64,000 bases of DNA from contig JAMWET010000761.1 in the NCBI GenBank assembly GCA_024036415.1, positions 496,001 through 560,000 on the forward strand, written 5' to 3'. The translations under genes were made by a program, and so were the position numbers. Source of the stretch: Prochilodus magdalenae (lineage: Eukaryota; Chordata; Actinopteri; Characiformes; Prochilodontidae). Below are positions 12,301-25,100 of the stretch, one piece after another (positions within the stretch are counted from its first letter, which is position 1; the number at the start of each line of letters is the position of its first letter). The notes under the pieces are model-generated. The model made no database searches and was not told the origin of the DNA. It saw only the letters and a list, made by a program, of their open reading frames with translations.

Positions 12301-14131
12301 ATCATAAAAATAAGTCTCTTTAAAATGATCAAAAGCTAATGCTATTAAACCTAAAGGGTTAGTAGAGATGGCTAACAAACAGCTGCCCCAAAATGGAATC
12401 ATCAGGAATTAAGTATATACAGCTAATCCTCAAACATCAGTTCTGACCTGTTGAGCTAAGGTTGTGTCTCTCTCTTCTTCAGCTACCTGTATTATTAGAA
12501 GATTCGACTGATCATGTAGGTCATGTAGATTACGGCATGCCCAGTGCTACACTGCACATTCTTTAATTCATTACGTGCCTATAGTGTAATAAAATTATAA
12601 GAATTTGAACTGCAGTCCATTACACTATGCTGTTACAGAATACAGTAAATAACGTTCCTGCAATGCATTACTTTGTGTCACCTCACCCGTCAACACTTAT
12701 CTATCTGTCCACTGAGAGCTGCCAATTCAAAAAATCTCACAGTCCTTTAAGTAGGTCTGCTATACACTTACTTTGAACTTGAATGGATGGCCTACTTAAG
12801 AAAGCAACATGCAATTCAAACATCAAACATGTCAGACAGTTTCAGTCAGTAATTTATCATTTATTAGCATATGCTTTAATCAAAGACTTGTTATGCTATG
12901 AGCTAAGAATGCCAAATGAAACAGCCTAGGAGAGCAACAAGCTATGCTTTGCTGTGCTCACTCGACTGCATAATTTGTCTAGCCAATACAAGACAAACCA
13001 TCTCATTATTGCCTTTGATGTATGTCAGGGTGCTTCCTAAGTGTGTCGTTTGTTGCTGCTTTACGTTCCGTGTGTGGAACAATGGGCTAACCTTAGTGAA
13101 ATACCGCCACTGAGCTCTGCTTTATTAAACATTGATGAGGGGGGTGACCTGTACAGCTCAGTATGACACATAATATTTGCAACCCATTCCAAGCAGTTTA
13201 TTTCCTCACATTTCATTCTGTGGAAGAAAGGCCGAGTGGAGGATTGAATGGGTAAGAGGTACAAGCTGAGTAAACAGATTAGATACCTGCTTCAGCACAT
13301 GACCTGTGTTAAGTCTAAAAAGGCATGCGTGGTCAAAGGCTGGCTCACCTTGCCCCCAGGCCATTCTACAGCTTTGTTAAATTTCTGAGCTGTGGTACCT
13401 AGGAAGAATTGAGGTACCTGAAGTGCTTCCAAAGAGGAGCCCTTAGATGTAGGCTGATGGAACATACCATTGAGAAGGGAGGCGGATGGCACTTATAGAA
13501 ATGTCAATGTGTCTGATGGCCTCTATAGGACCTCTCTGAGCACGCACGTCTCTTTCAGCTGCACTGCGGTTCCATCCTTCCCACATTCATCCCGGACTGA
13601 GTGTTATTACGTCCTCAGTGGGCGGCATAATTACTGGAGCTCCGCTCTGTTTGGCTGCAGTCACACCGGGGATGGCACGGCGGCCACCACGGCAGGTGGT
13701 CTTCCCGCCTCACAGAGTGTACTCTGAGCCTTTCACTTGCTGTCATTTGTTTTGTTCCTGCATGCCCAAGGTCCTGCTGCCTAACTAGTGGGAGAGAGAA
13801 TAGAAGCCCACCAGCTCCTGTGCAGCCCAGGCATTTGCTGTGTGTGCTCGCTTTTGTGCAAGTGCATTCACAGAAAGTTTTTGCTTCTTTTCTTAAACTT
13901 TGCCACAGACAGTTTCTTGTTCACTTGTGAAAAGGTCGCTTGGTATGACTATGCCATGCCTAAGCCCAGGAATGCATCAGTCTGACACTGATGGCACTGA
14001 TACTGACCTTAATTAGAATTAATCCGACTGGGTATCAGCCAGACATGACAGACCTAGCTACATTTAATACTTCTTTGGGACCATTTGGTTTTTTTAATTT
14101 AAAAAAAAAAAAATTTATTTGTTACATCTGG
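9318..14131. other. non-coding DNA, no gene recognised
   Basis: Nearly 5 kb without a supported gene. Frames of 60-98 codons (9728-10024, 10328-10573, 13470-13727) overlap each other on opposite strands and lack splice or composition support. Stretches around 10180-10450 and 11170-11350 have moderate GC, homeodomain-type TAAT words and little repetition, as in conserved non-coding DNA; I cannot confirm conservation. 12530-12690 has several 'tgtaat/attaca' words like 8310-8480. Confidence 0.35.
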
Positions 14132-14510
14132 TCACTGGCTGAGTTGTACACTATACTTCTGAAAAGTGGACACTTGCTCCTGCACCATTTCTTTTGAAAT
14201 TGTGGGGGTGGGTTTCTCACTCTTTTCAGCAATATCATCCTTTACTCTTCCACCCCTCATCTTATTTTTTTTGATGTTGGGAATTGCAATGGGGATGTGA
14301 TTGTATTCAGCCACGAGAGCATTAGTTACGTCAGATAGTGATGTCACTCTAAATTTTATTCTAACTAATCTCAAAGGTATTCAGTGGTGCACTGTCTCTC
14401 CAGATCCACTGCCCCAAAGATCAATGCTGGGGGGCCTTTATGCTCAACTAGGCATCACCTGGCATTGGGCATGGCGAGTGTCCAATTCTATTGGCAGTGA
14501 TTTTCTAAAG
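14132..14510 (-). mobile_element. Tc1-like derivative, second copy of the 1950 family
   Basis: The minus-strand frame at 14132-14374 contains DVTNALVAEYNHIPIAI, which fits the decayed 'ALxEEWxxIP' part near the C-terminus of Tc1-like transposases. The plus strand shares ordered landmarks with 1950-2190: 'gagcattagt', 'aaaggtatt', a 'tgctggg...ttatgc' segment and 'gggcatgg'. The coding capacity is broken. Limits are approximate and no terminal repeats were found. Confidence 0.55.
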
Positions 14511-15147
14511 CAATACAAGCTATATTACAAGCTCTAATACAGTTAGATATATAATATATCTAAACTGAAGTGTCAACGATGGGAGCAACTATAAAGGGCT
14601 ATAAAGTGTCTATAACGTTTTGGGCATATAGGGTTCATTTTAATATGCCAGTATTGATACATAACATGCACATTACTGTAAAAAAATAACAGCTGAACCA
14701 CCTTGGTAAGAGGCTGATGTGGATTAAATGATATTTTCTATGATGTTTCCACACATGTTTAGTCACACATGCAACAAATCACACTTGCATGTACTGATTA
14801 AGCTGATTAACCGCTAAAGACATTTGGATCTGTTTGGACAGAGCAGCATGGAGATGGAGAATTTCAGGTAGACAGATTTAACTGGATCAGTACTTAAACA
14901 GCCTCTTCTTCTTGCATTAAGTTCACGTTCACAAATCCCTCTCCTGTGTCTAGAAAGCAGGTTTACCTTGAAATCCAAGTATGTGAAAAGTGATTTTGAC
15001 ATTTCTAATTTCATATTCAAATAGATTTGTGGGAAGTAGTTTTAGCTTTTAATCCTATTTTAAGGTAGATTTTTTACAAAGGAATTTAGGGATGTGAAAC
15101 ATCAAATGTGAAAATGACATTTCACTAATACTGTGTCCTAGTTTAGA
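14511..15147. other. non-coding DNA, nothing recognised
   Basis: AT-rich sequence with a palindromic 'tagatatataatatatcta' at about 14544-14562. No gene, RNA or classified repeat seen. Confidence 0.5.
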
Positions 15148-15395
15148 AAATGGTAGTGCAGTGGGTAACATTGTTTCCTTACAGCAAGAATGGCCAGGAT
15201 GTCCAGGGCTCTTTCTAAGTGGAGTTTGCATGTTCTCGCCATGTCTGCCTGGGTTTCCTCCCACGGTCCAAAGACATGCTACATGAATGTGTTTGTCTGT
15301 GTGTACCCTGCGATGGATTGGTGACCTGTCCAGGGTATATCCAATGAATAAGCTCCAGCAAAACAGCCTAGAAGGATAAAGCGGTTTTGAAGTTG
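15148..15395 (+). repeat. dispersed teleost repeat (family X), copy 1
   Basis: Contains 'ggagtttgcatgttctc', 'gggtttcctccca', 'gtccaaagacatgc', 'gcgatggattggtgacctg' and a final 'aaggataaagcgg' in the order I remember from a very common teleost interspersed repeat. A shorter copy in the same orientation lies at 19226-19455. I do not assign a transposon class; no terminal inverted repeat or coding remnant is visible. Confidence 0.65.
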
Positions 15396-18299
15396 AGTGA
15401 GAAAAATTTTCAAATGTGTAAATGAGTTTCTGGGATGAGAACTAGAGTTAGCAACTAGTAATATGTCACAATATGTCAAAGGTTAGCTTAACAATTCTCA
15501 GTCTTGAGATGCAGTGGATATTTGCATTTTACATGCATTTTTTGAGAGTGCATTTTATAATTTACTTTGGGAATTAATATAATCACTAGATATTCTAATC
15601 TCCAATTCTCAGCATTGTTAATTCTATACACCATCCAATAGTTCACATTGGTAATAGATTCCCTTATAAAGAAAGTCTGCACTGAATCTCTGCACTCTAC
15701 ATAACCACCTCATCTGCAGGTGTGGGCATGCATTGTACTGAGGTAATATGCTTGTTTGACACAATCTTTGGACCCGGGGGCAGCGTTCACTCATATTCCC
15801 CCATCAACACAAGCCCAGCGTATAGCTAAAGTCTCTTACACAGAGAAGAATGATCCATAGGAATTATAAAGAGGCATTATATCCGGATTAAAGAGGCATC
15901 ATTTTGGTTCTTGACCAAATACCCTGATTTTAGGAATGGGTGTTAAGTTTTGTTTTTGTTTTCCCATCAAGAGGGTGGCCTCTTTGAAAATTCATCAGCT
16001 AGCAGTTCTCCAGAAGGGGTAGAGCTTGGGTCATTTTCCAGATAACCAACTTTCATCGTTCTTGGCCAAAAGTAGGGCCGAAGCTACATAATCGTTTAGC
16101 CACAGCTATGCCTCTGTGGAGACACATTAAAACCTGGAGATCAAACCCCGAGCTCCGCGGGCTAGACTGCTCGCCTCAGTCATCCTCCACCCCACCTGCT
16201 GTAGCATTTTGAATATTTAGCTGGCTAGAAGACTTCCTTAATGCTGTGCCCCGGGGATCTGGTTGAAGTCTGTTAGTAAATGTTTATCCTACAGTGAACA
16301 CCTGGCTGTTTGGAGAACATGCCTGCAGAGCAAATCTGCCCCCATGTAGCAGCATAGTGGGGAGCGAGCTATGCAAACAGAACTACCACTGCAATATGTT
16401 GAGGGACACGAGGATGAGCTTGTGTCTCCTTTAAACATCATTCCTTAATTAATCCTTTCAGGTGGGCTGACAACCCAGAGAAACATGCTTTCAGCTGCTT
16501 CCACATTTGCTAGGATTGTGTCACTGGCGTACATTCAAAGACCTGAGAGCTTTCTAATGGCTTGGTGATTTAATTACTGCATGCTGGCACGCTGTGCAGG
16601 ACTATTTGAATGCAAAGGAGCAGTGAACATCACAGAGCTGCCATACGTTTTTCAAAATCCCGTTTTCTCCAGTCAATATCTCATAATATCATTTTACATA
16701 AGAGCTAAGAGAAATAGAGGCACCAACAGCAGGTGGAGGCAAATTAAGTCCACGTAGAATTAAGAGCACTGCACTTAAATAGACGCGTAATTTTGTTTGA
16801 CTTTAGTTTTAATAAAAGTACTACGACTGCAGTATTACCTACCTGTTGATAAGTTATATATTGCTGCATAGACGAGTTTATTGCTTGCCATATTAACAAC
16901 TTTAGTTATTTTTATATGGAAAACTTGAAATATACTGTCCAATTAAAAAAAAAAAAAGTTTAATTTAAGAGTTCAAGAATTCTGTGAACAGAGAGATGTG
17001 TTTATAATGGAATATTTTAAGTTATCTCCCTTGAGATTTCATTTCTTATTTTGAAATAAAAGACTTAGGTCAAGTAGGTAAGTAAGTAAGTTCATTCCTG
17101 GTGCATCTAAAAGTGTATAATTTCTTTTCATAGCTTCCTAGTGTTTATTAATGATTTAAAGCCAGTTTAGTTGCATAGGACTGTCTAAATAGACTTTTTT
17201 CACATACTTTCTGCAAACAAACTGGTTTTATATTATTAGACATTGATTCTAAATTTCTGAGCAGTGATTTAAAACTTTTATTCACCTACAGAGGTGTAGG
17301 GTCCAGCAGGTAGATATGGCCGGCTTAAAATAACAAAAATGACGTTGCAGCGATTTATTTATTTATTTTTGTTTGTATTTTGCTGTGTGTATGGGTAGAA
17401 AGCAACATAGCCCACTCTATTCTGTTGAAAGCTTGACCAAGGCAGTGATGGATAGCAACTTTGATTAAGCAGTAATTAAAGTACTAGGAAAGTATGATGG
17501 GGTTTGCAGTCGGTCCATGCAATTAATGACTTGTGATTTTGCCCACAGTGTAATAACTCTTGGGAAAACCAATCAAATGCCTTTATCTTCAATTAGAACT
17601 GCAAACAAGTTCTGTGTATATACTGTATTAAGCAATTGATGGTCTTCTCATACTGAATGAGAAGTTAAAGCGTCTCTCCTGTGAAGAGTCAAAACATCAG
17701 TAGTGTGTTAACTTGGCCACACTGTCAGGATTCTACCAGTTGCCTTCTGGTGGCCTGTCTGCACTTCCATGTCTGTTTTTTTTCTGGTCCGACACAAAGT
17801 TTTCTTGCTCCAGTCACTGTCAACATTAGCCTAGCAAACAGTAGTCTCAACCATCACATACTTCTGTGTTTTCTAAGGGATTGTTTGTGTAAGGGTCTTA
17901 AGACTGCCTCCTTCTATATGTCATAGGAAGCAGGCTTGGGATTGGTCTTTTATATGTCAGTAAATTTTCCTTTTACTGCAGGTGTAGGTGGTTTTTGGTC
18001 GTGTTAAGTGACTAAAAGTACTATGCAGTCAGTTTTTGGGTCTTCTCAGGAAGGACTAAGCCCATGCGTAACAACCCTATGATGTCAAGCTTGATGCATC
18101 TCTTTCCAGTGTTTTGAAAACAAGCATCACTTTAAAGTCAAACCTCGTAACCATTAAAACCCCCCAGCTTACATTTTTATTGGACGTGTTCTTGGCGAAT
18201 GGCTCAGTAAGGAATTCTTTTTACATTAACTTACGTTTCACTTAAGAACATTTTTCTGTCTCCTGGAGCATTAATATTTTGAGTTTTTACAACAGTGAT
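15396..18299. other. non-coding DNA with possible conserved patch
   Basis: No gene recognised. The stretch 16440-16640 has mixed motifs ('ttaattaatcc', 'gatttaattactgc') and low repetition, as in conserved non-coding elements; unconfirmed. A short 'aggtaagtaagtaagtt' repeat is at about 17076-17092 and a (TTTA)-like run at about 17350-17370. Confidence 0.35.
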
Positions 18300-18760
18300 A
18301 ATATGAATTGCTCCTCTGGCAGCGCTGTCTTTTCTCTCAGTGTTTCGGCCTTGCTACAGATTGTAATTCCTTTGTCATTTTATTTATTTGCACTGCTGCT
18401 TTCAGTGGCTGACGCTGCTCGCCGAGTTGCAGTGACCTTTTAAAGCAGCGACTCTCTGAAGTTGTTAATGGATTTATTGAACATGGACTTGACTCTCCAG
18501 TCAGTCAGATTGTCAGAACAGAGGTTTCTTCAAGAGCCTCATTATTTACTCCTTAATTACTCTGGCCTGGTCTCTCGCGCTGCTTCACACATAACTGACC
18601 TGGGCCGAATCTGCAGAGACAAGGGGAGCTGACAGCCTGATGAGCGTTGTGAGAGCTGTTAGGGAATTTGTGGAGCTTTTTCTTCCACCTAATATTAATT
18701 AAAAACTGCACTGTGGAGTGCTGCCTCTATCGCTATGGAAACTTGTTCTGTACTCTGAGG
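18300..18760. promoter_or_regulatory. candidate conserved non-coding element
   Basis: A 460-bp low-redundancy stretch with moderate GC and several homeodomain-type cores ('cttaattactc', 'aatattaattaaa', 'ttgttaatgg'), open only in short frames. It lies between AT-rich flanks and contains no repeat I recognise. The call rests on texture and motif content alone. Confidence 0.25.
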
Positions 18761-19225
18761 GGAGTAAGCCCAAACAGCATTGGTGGCACTTGATAATATC
18801 CTGGTACGGTGACGTAAAGGGTCCTAATTGCCTCTTTCGCTTAAATCTTGCGGTCTTAATCAGATTCTTATAGAGTGATATTTATGGATCTGTACTACAT
18901 TTTTAGATAGAGTGCAGTGAATATGGCACCTGAGGTGATTATAATGCTCAATTATGATCAATAATAAATCATTGCAATCTGATATTAGAGTGTGCTGCAA
19001 ATAGAGTTGAGCAAATCCATGCAAAGGCTGGGAGCATCATGGTTAAATCTGGACCCAAACTTTGTCCTTCAAGCCAGCTCACAAGATATCAACTACTTTT
19101 TTTCCAAAATTAGTAATGCTTATTCAAGGATCAGGGTTTTCATGCATGTACAGCAAGTAAAGTTCTAACATGATGCAAATACTTTACCACAACCTGTAGA
19201 AAGCTGATGCTATGCACATGCTTAA
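18761..19225. other. non-coding DNA, nothing recognised
   Basis: AT-rich sequence without gene, RNA or repeat signature. Confidence 0.5.
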
Positions 19226-19455
19226 ATGAATTCTCCCTGTGTCTGTGTGGGTTTCCTCCGGTTGCTCTGATTTACAAAGACATGAGGTCAGGTGAATTGA
19301 TGCTAAATTGCCTCTAGGTATGAATGTATGTATGAATAGGCATGTCTGTTGTGTGGTCCGAAGACGAACTGTCGAGTGTGTTTCCTGCCTTCTACACATT
19401 GAACGCTGGGACAGGCTTCAGCATGCCCTGTAACCCAAAGGATAAGCAGGTGGGC
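19226..19455 (+). repeat. dispersed teleost repeat (family X), copy 2
   Basis: Shares 'tgtgtgggtttcctcc', 'aaagacatg', an internal 'ggtgaattgatgctaaatt' and the terminal 'aaaggataagcagg' with the family described at 15148-15395. It is more diverged and lacks the first third. Same orientation as copy 1. Confidence 0.6.
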
Positions 19456-20321
19456 TAAATTAGTGCACAAAACGCACTAGGGCATTTACAGTGGTTTCTA
19501 TTAGCCACAGTATCAATATAAATCAATTTTTTTTATTATTATTTATTTATTTTTTGCTTGAACATGTGACCCTTGTAAGTCCTCACTAGTAAACCCATCA
19601 AAAGTAGCTCTTTGCTAGAATCAAGCCCCTTATTATCTGTGCTTTATGAGCAGGATTGTTGCCAACCATAAGTCAATCCCACCAGTAAGTGGAACATCAG
19701 TGTTTGCGGATACTCAACTGAGCAGTTCTACAAAAAAAAGAGAGGAAGAGAAGAGAATAGTCTAATTAAAGAGGGTCATAGAGCAGCTCCATGAACGATA
19801 AACAGAGGTTGCCATAGAAACGAAGACCTACACTTTTGATTTGCTGGTCATTAGTATTGGCCACCCTGTTCTGTTTATCTATATGTCATATTTTTCATTG
19901 TCAGTTTCATTTCAAGTTTGAGATGAATGCAGATATTGCCCGTCACCTCCATCCTGCATGCAAAGTGCAGATGCTAGAAGCTGTTACTGTGCAATTACAG
20001 GGTGGACACTCAATCTCTGAGTCGAGTGTGTTTTTCTTAAAGCCGCCGGTTTTTCGAGTGAGTGTTAGGAAATCGTTTGGTGGGGGAGGTTTCCTTCTCC
20101 TGCTGTATAGTGACCATGCCCCCCTCCCCCTCTTCTCTTTCTCCCTCTCTTATCACTTTCCCCACATCTCCACTTCAGCAGCACTCCACATGCCTCCCTC
20201 TCTACTCCATTTCAAAAAGTTAGCGGTTTGTTTATAAGAGTAGGACGCCTCTTTGTGCCTCGCCCACTCCACCATAAAAAGGTCTTATGGACATCCTTTC
20301 TTTCTTTCTTTTTGTCCCCAG
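19456..20321. other. non-coding DNA upstream of an exon-like segment
   Basis: No recognised gene. The 133-codon frame at 19836-20237 contains low-complexity phenylalanine/leucine/serine sequence from a CT-rich strand and has no family resemblance. The last 40 bases before 20322 are a pyrimidine-rich tract ending in CCCCAG, a good splice acceptor. Confidence 0.4.
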
Positions 20322-20401
20322 AGGCTACAAAAGGATTGCCTTCTGTTTCTGCAGCAACTCTCCACCCTCAAGGATGACATGTTCGTGATGCTGGTCTGGA
20401 A
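20322..20401 (+). CDS. candidate orphan exon, low confidence
   Basis: An 80-base segment lies between a strong acceptor (pyrimidine tract then CCCCAG, ending at 20321) and a weak donor (GGAA|gtaggt at 20402). Only one frame is open through it, giving 26 codons that start RLQKDCLLFLQQLSTL and end near DDMFVMLVW; both other frames have stops. Third positions are G/C-rich compared with the surroundings, which favours coding or strong constraint. I do not recognise the peptide, and no partner exon was found nearby. It could equally be a chance match or conserved non-coding DNA. Confidence 0.25.
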
Positions 20402-20608
20402 GTAGGTCTCTCTTTATTTCACACATCCTGCAACACCTCAACAGTATTCACATACGGTCCAATCCGAGAATTTCCGATTGTGATATCAGTGACCAAATAT
20501 GGTTGCCTGCTTATTCAATACATGTTAAAATGTATTGAAAATGTTTAAAGAGCACAAATACACTTTGCAACCACCACAGCTTTGAAGCAGCTCATAGATG
20601 CTTTTAAT

Positions 20609-20964
20609 ACACTCACTCACTTACTCACTAACTTACTCAGTCACTCAGTCACTCACTCACTCACTCACACACTCACTTACTCACTCACACACTCACTTAC
20701 TCAGTCACTCACTCACTCACTCACTCACTCACTCACTAACTCACACACTCACTTACTCAGTCACTCAGTCACTTACTCACTCACTCACTCACTCACTCAC
20801 TAACTCACACACTCACTTACTCAGTCACTCAGTCACTCAGTCACTTAGTCACTCAGTCACTTACTCACCCATTCACTCACTCACTCACCCACTCACTTAC
20901 TCACTCACTCACTCACTCACTCATTTACTCACTCACTCACTCACTCACTCAATCTCTTACTCAC
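20609..20964 (+). repeat. (ACTC)n minisatellite with higher-order units
   Basis: About 356 bases of the tetranucleotide ACTC with recurrent variants ACTT, ACTA and AGTC. The variants are not random: the phrase 'taactcacacactcactta' occurs near 20737 and again near 20801, about 64 bases apart, with related phrases near 20665 and 20685. This indicates expansion by blocks rather than single units. All three forward frames lack stops over most of its length and read as THSL-type repeats; these are not proteins. Confidence 0.95.
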
Positions 20965-21858
20965 TTTTAAGAAGATTGTCCACAAGGGGGCACTACAGGC
21001 ATCTGTAATTGCTGTATGTGTCCGGGCCAGTAGGATATGCTATGATTGCAGCACTGTTTTTCTTTACAAAGTACTCCTTATTTTATTATTCTAAGTAAAT
21101 GGATCTAATCGGACCTTATGTGAGTTCGGGAATGCAGAGAACACTGGAATATAGCCCTTATCCAGAAAGTTTTTTTTTCTTTGCTGTGTTTGCTTGTTGT
21201 ATTTTTTTTGCCTAACTAATTTATGCCAACAGGACAGTTTTAACATTCTCTACTGTCCTGTGGAAGAAAAGACAATTCTGTTCTGTCTTTTGTGCTGGGA
21301 CTTTCACATGGTTTAATAAGTTGCGGACATCTCAAAGTTATATAGACGAGATCGTGGTCAGAGAACAAAGCACTGCTGTGTCTGATCCACGTGTACTACT
21401 GCAACACAGACTAAGGTGCCTCTGTTTAACTGTCAGATATACTGTATAAGTTACATTAATGCATCTCTTTAAAGGATATTTACACATCAACTCTAGCAGA
21501 CTCTGTTGTTTCCTGAGAACTGGAGTGACTTCTAGTTGGCTAGTTAGCTGATTAGCTACTGTGTGATCATGATGAAGCAAGCCATCTGTAGCCTTAGTGT
21601 GCAAGCCAACTGAATGTACTGGCTGATTTACCCCTTCTGCACTTTGCACCTGCAGTTCCTTACTCTGATATCCAAGCGAATCATATGCTTCTACATCCTC
21701 TTTACCCCAATTGCACATGCTTGCGAATAAGCTCTACATACCAATGAAAACTCTTAGAGTTTGGTAAATAAATAGGCAGTTTTTGGTACTGCAGCCCTGC
21801 CCTGGTACAAGTCATTCCATTCCACTATGTCTTTTATAAATTCCAATAATCAGATATG
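20965..21858. other. non-coding DNA, nothing recognised
   Basis: AT-rich sequence. The 126-codon minus frame at 21338-21718 has no recognisable motif and no splice context. No repeat assigned. Confidence 0.45.
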
Positions 21859-22114
21859 TATATCGTCGCTGTCCAAAGAAAAACATGTATCTCCATTTTT
21901 GTTGATTTTTACTTCTTTGCCCTGTTTGATCACATGAGCTGCTGTTTACACTGTGTGGAGATTTCATAAAGAATGGACCAACAGAAAAGGCCCAAAGCTG
22001 CTTAGAAAGACGTCTGGTTCCATTGACTTCCATTCAAATTAAAGAAGGTTTTTGGCCTCTCCTGTAAAGTTGCCATTTTGGAGATACCTGTTTTTCTTTG
22101 GACAACAACAATAT
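21859..22114 (+). mobile_element. MITE family (tatatcgtcgctg), copy 1
   Basis: Non-autonomous element of about 256 bases. The left end is 'tatatcgtcgctgtcca'; the right end is a mutated complement ending 'ggacaacaacaatat'. The interior ('gagctgctgtttacactgtg', 'gaatggaccaacagaaa', 'tctggttccattgac') is shared with copies at 34318 and 41467. No transposase is encoded. The TIR plus a TA-rich target suggest the Tc1/mariner group, but class is not proven. Confidence 0.85.
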
Positions 22115-25100
22115 GTTTAGTTTCGACTAGGGGTAATAACAGGATGCACCAATCATTATGCCTGTTTCCAACTTCCATTACTTAACAGCCGAACTGTCTG
22201 ACCAGTTTTTATTTGATTTTGTTTGTACTGGAGCTTAAAGACTTCAGGCTATATGAACACATGAAACATTTCTGGTGATTTCTTTTTGCCAAAATCACAA
22301 TGTAAATGACATTATTGACTGTTTAATTAATCTGGCAATTTAAATTCACAAATGAAAAATCCACAAAACCACAAAAGTAAGAAGAAACTTATATTTTATG
22401 CCTCAGGATTTGTAGTACAGGTGTAGCAGCAGTGTTGAGAAATACATCAGGATTGCACTGTCTATATATGCCATAAAATTGCTACATAGAAAATAATACA
22501 TCATAGGAATGCTCTGATATAGGAACTGTTCATACTGATATCCAATATCAGATCATTTTCATGCACATGGCCATGGCTAAACATTTATAAAATTTAGAAA
22601 TGAGTGTACATTTTTTTAAACATCAGATATAAACATATGTTTTTTGCTAGATTACCGCCTGGGCTGCTGCAGTCTCGTTTTTTGAATTCCTAGACAGATC
22701 CCCAAGTCAGCATGGAACACTGATGTCCGCTGTAGAGCTCACAGAAAGTTTGAGAGAACTGTTCTCCATTTCGAACTCCTGCACACTGCCTCAATCTTTC
22801 GCCTGCTCTGTGTTTGCATCCTTGTCGGAAGTCAGTCAGCTTTTATGTGAAATCCCTTTATTCTGTCTCAGAAAATGAATGTTTTGAAAAGGCGTGGTTC
22901 AATGAAGAGAGAGAGAAAGTGTTGAAAAACTTCATTGCAGCTGTTAATGGTGAAACACAGCCTGAAGCATTTTCCCTATCCACAAAGAGCAGTAATTTCA
23001 GTCGCTGTGGGAGTCTACCTGACATGCTGCTATGTTTAATTGGCTGTGGGCTTATCAAAGCTTGAGCACTGATGTATAGCCATCTGACACATAATGTTGC
23101 TGTTTTCCCGCCCTTTCCTTTACCCATGTGTAAATGTCACTGCAAGATCATGTAATATGGTACTGCAGTAGCCGTCGTGGCAGAAGGCAGGTTCCATTTC
23201 ACAGCTGCCTTGCCCAGGATAAAGGTGCAGCGTCCTTTGGGGCTTCCTTTTCTTTAGAGAAGAGCGCGCGGCTTGTCTGGGGTTGAGAGATAACGAATCA
23301 CAGAGTACCTGGAGCTGCAGTGCTGACTCTGAATTTCTCCTCGACCTGTTATGTGATGGGCAGGCCAGGCCTCTAACCTGCTTAGCATACTTCCCCAAGC
23401 ACTGGCTCCCTCTGCCACAAACCTCACCACTGCCAGTTCCTCTCATTACATCCCACTGTACCTTCCCCCAAAACCTGATTCCATCTGTGACCTAAATGTT
23501 CCCCAAATTACATCAGCGTTGCGACAGAGTCTTTGGTCCAGCTCACTCACCTCTCAAATAGCGGCTCCATTCTGTTTGTTTTTATGGTGTCCTGTTTCCT
23601 GTATAACGAGGCCAAGACGCTGCCATCTTGTTTTCTTTTTCTCGTCCTGTTGTTTGCAGATATTGGATTTAGGATGACAATGAGCCGGAAGAAAACAAGC
23701 CCTTTTAAAATATGAATAGAGTAAGACCTAGAATAGGACTCCTCATCTATAAGGCCGCTTTAAGGCTCTGTTTCACCCCGGGCCAAATTAAAGGCATGCC
23801 ATTATCCCTGGCAAATTACCACGCAGTCTTTGTGGTGCAGCCATGGTACATTAGTGTGCCTTAAGATGTGGCCTAGCTGTGCCCATTCACCCAACAAAGA
23901 GAGGGTCCGCTGGCAGAGCCTTGGCTGGTCACACAGAGGAGGCATTCAGACCAGGCCGAGGGGGCCGTACGGCTAGAGAGCCATGCCACAAGGGAGCCAA
24001 GACATACTTTCGGCCTAGTTTTGGTGCAGGAACAGCATACCTCTGCAGATTCAAACCAATTAAGAAGTTTCATCAGACGAGGTGCCAGATGACAGAGAGG
24101 TGCATCAGATTCCGTGGTCAGGTTTTACAGAGGCGGCGTGTATGTGTAAGCCTCCAGAGACAGTAGGGTGGAGTTGCTTGTTTTGGTGCTGTCTGTGTGT
24201 GGTGTGTAATTAGTGTTGTGGCTGAACCAAATTACAATGTTACCTGTGGGCCAATTGCTTGATTTTGCTCATTCACAACAAAGTGCCTCTGAGCTAGGTA
24301 GGGGCAGGACGACAATATATAATCAGTACTGTGATGAAATATGTTAAATTACAATACAGTATGCTGTTCTAAACATATAGACCAACTGCATGTTTTATTT
24401 TAAAGAAGTAGATTTTGGTATTATTTTTGAACATGTAGCACTTCAGGTTCTTTTCTCTCTTCCAGCTGATCACATGTCTGAAAAAAAATATATTCTGACA
24501 TATCATGTATAATAAAAACAATTCTTTAAGTATTAATACATATTATATTTTTGTCATTCCGTCTAGCTTGACTCTAAAGCATGGGCACTATTTCATTTCA
24601 GTTTCATTTATTTATATAGCACCTTTTATAGCAGGACCACAATGCACCATTATAGAAATTCAGGTCTGGTGATACAGAAGAGAGGCAAAACCTTAAGATA
24701 AACGGAAAATCAATAACAGAAAATGATGAAATTGTATTATGTAACTCATGATACAGTGACACTGTGTAGGAAAGCTTTGTAAGATAACTCACTGATCTGT
24801 GTTCAAAGGCTGTCAAAATATCTGTATATGTCCTACACCAGCATGATATCAGGAAGCAGATCAGAACAGATTCCTGTTAAAAATTGAAAGAAGTCTTTCT
24901 GTGAAGCCTGAAACATTTTAAAAGTCATAGGTGTGAGTCGGATGTACTAGGAGTTTTTCAGACCACATTGTACGTCTTTTAGAATGAACGTCACAATGAT
25001 CAGGTTTCAGCTGCAAAATCTGCATTATACTGATAGAGATATGATGTAGCTAGATAATAGTAGATCGGCAGATACTCACACAGTTCTCTTTGAATAACCT

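Noticed and set aside
20582..21008. THSL-repeat proteins
   Set aside because: Translations of the ACTC minisatellite; present in all forward frames because the unit lacks stops.
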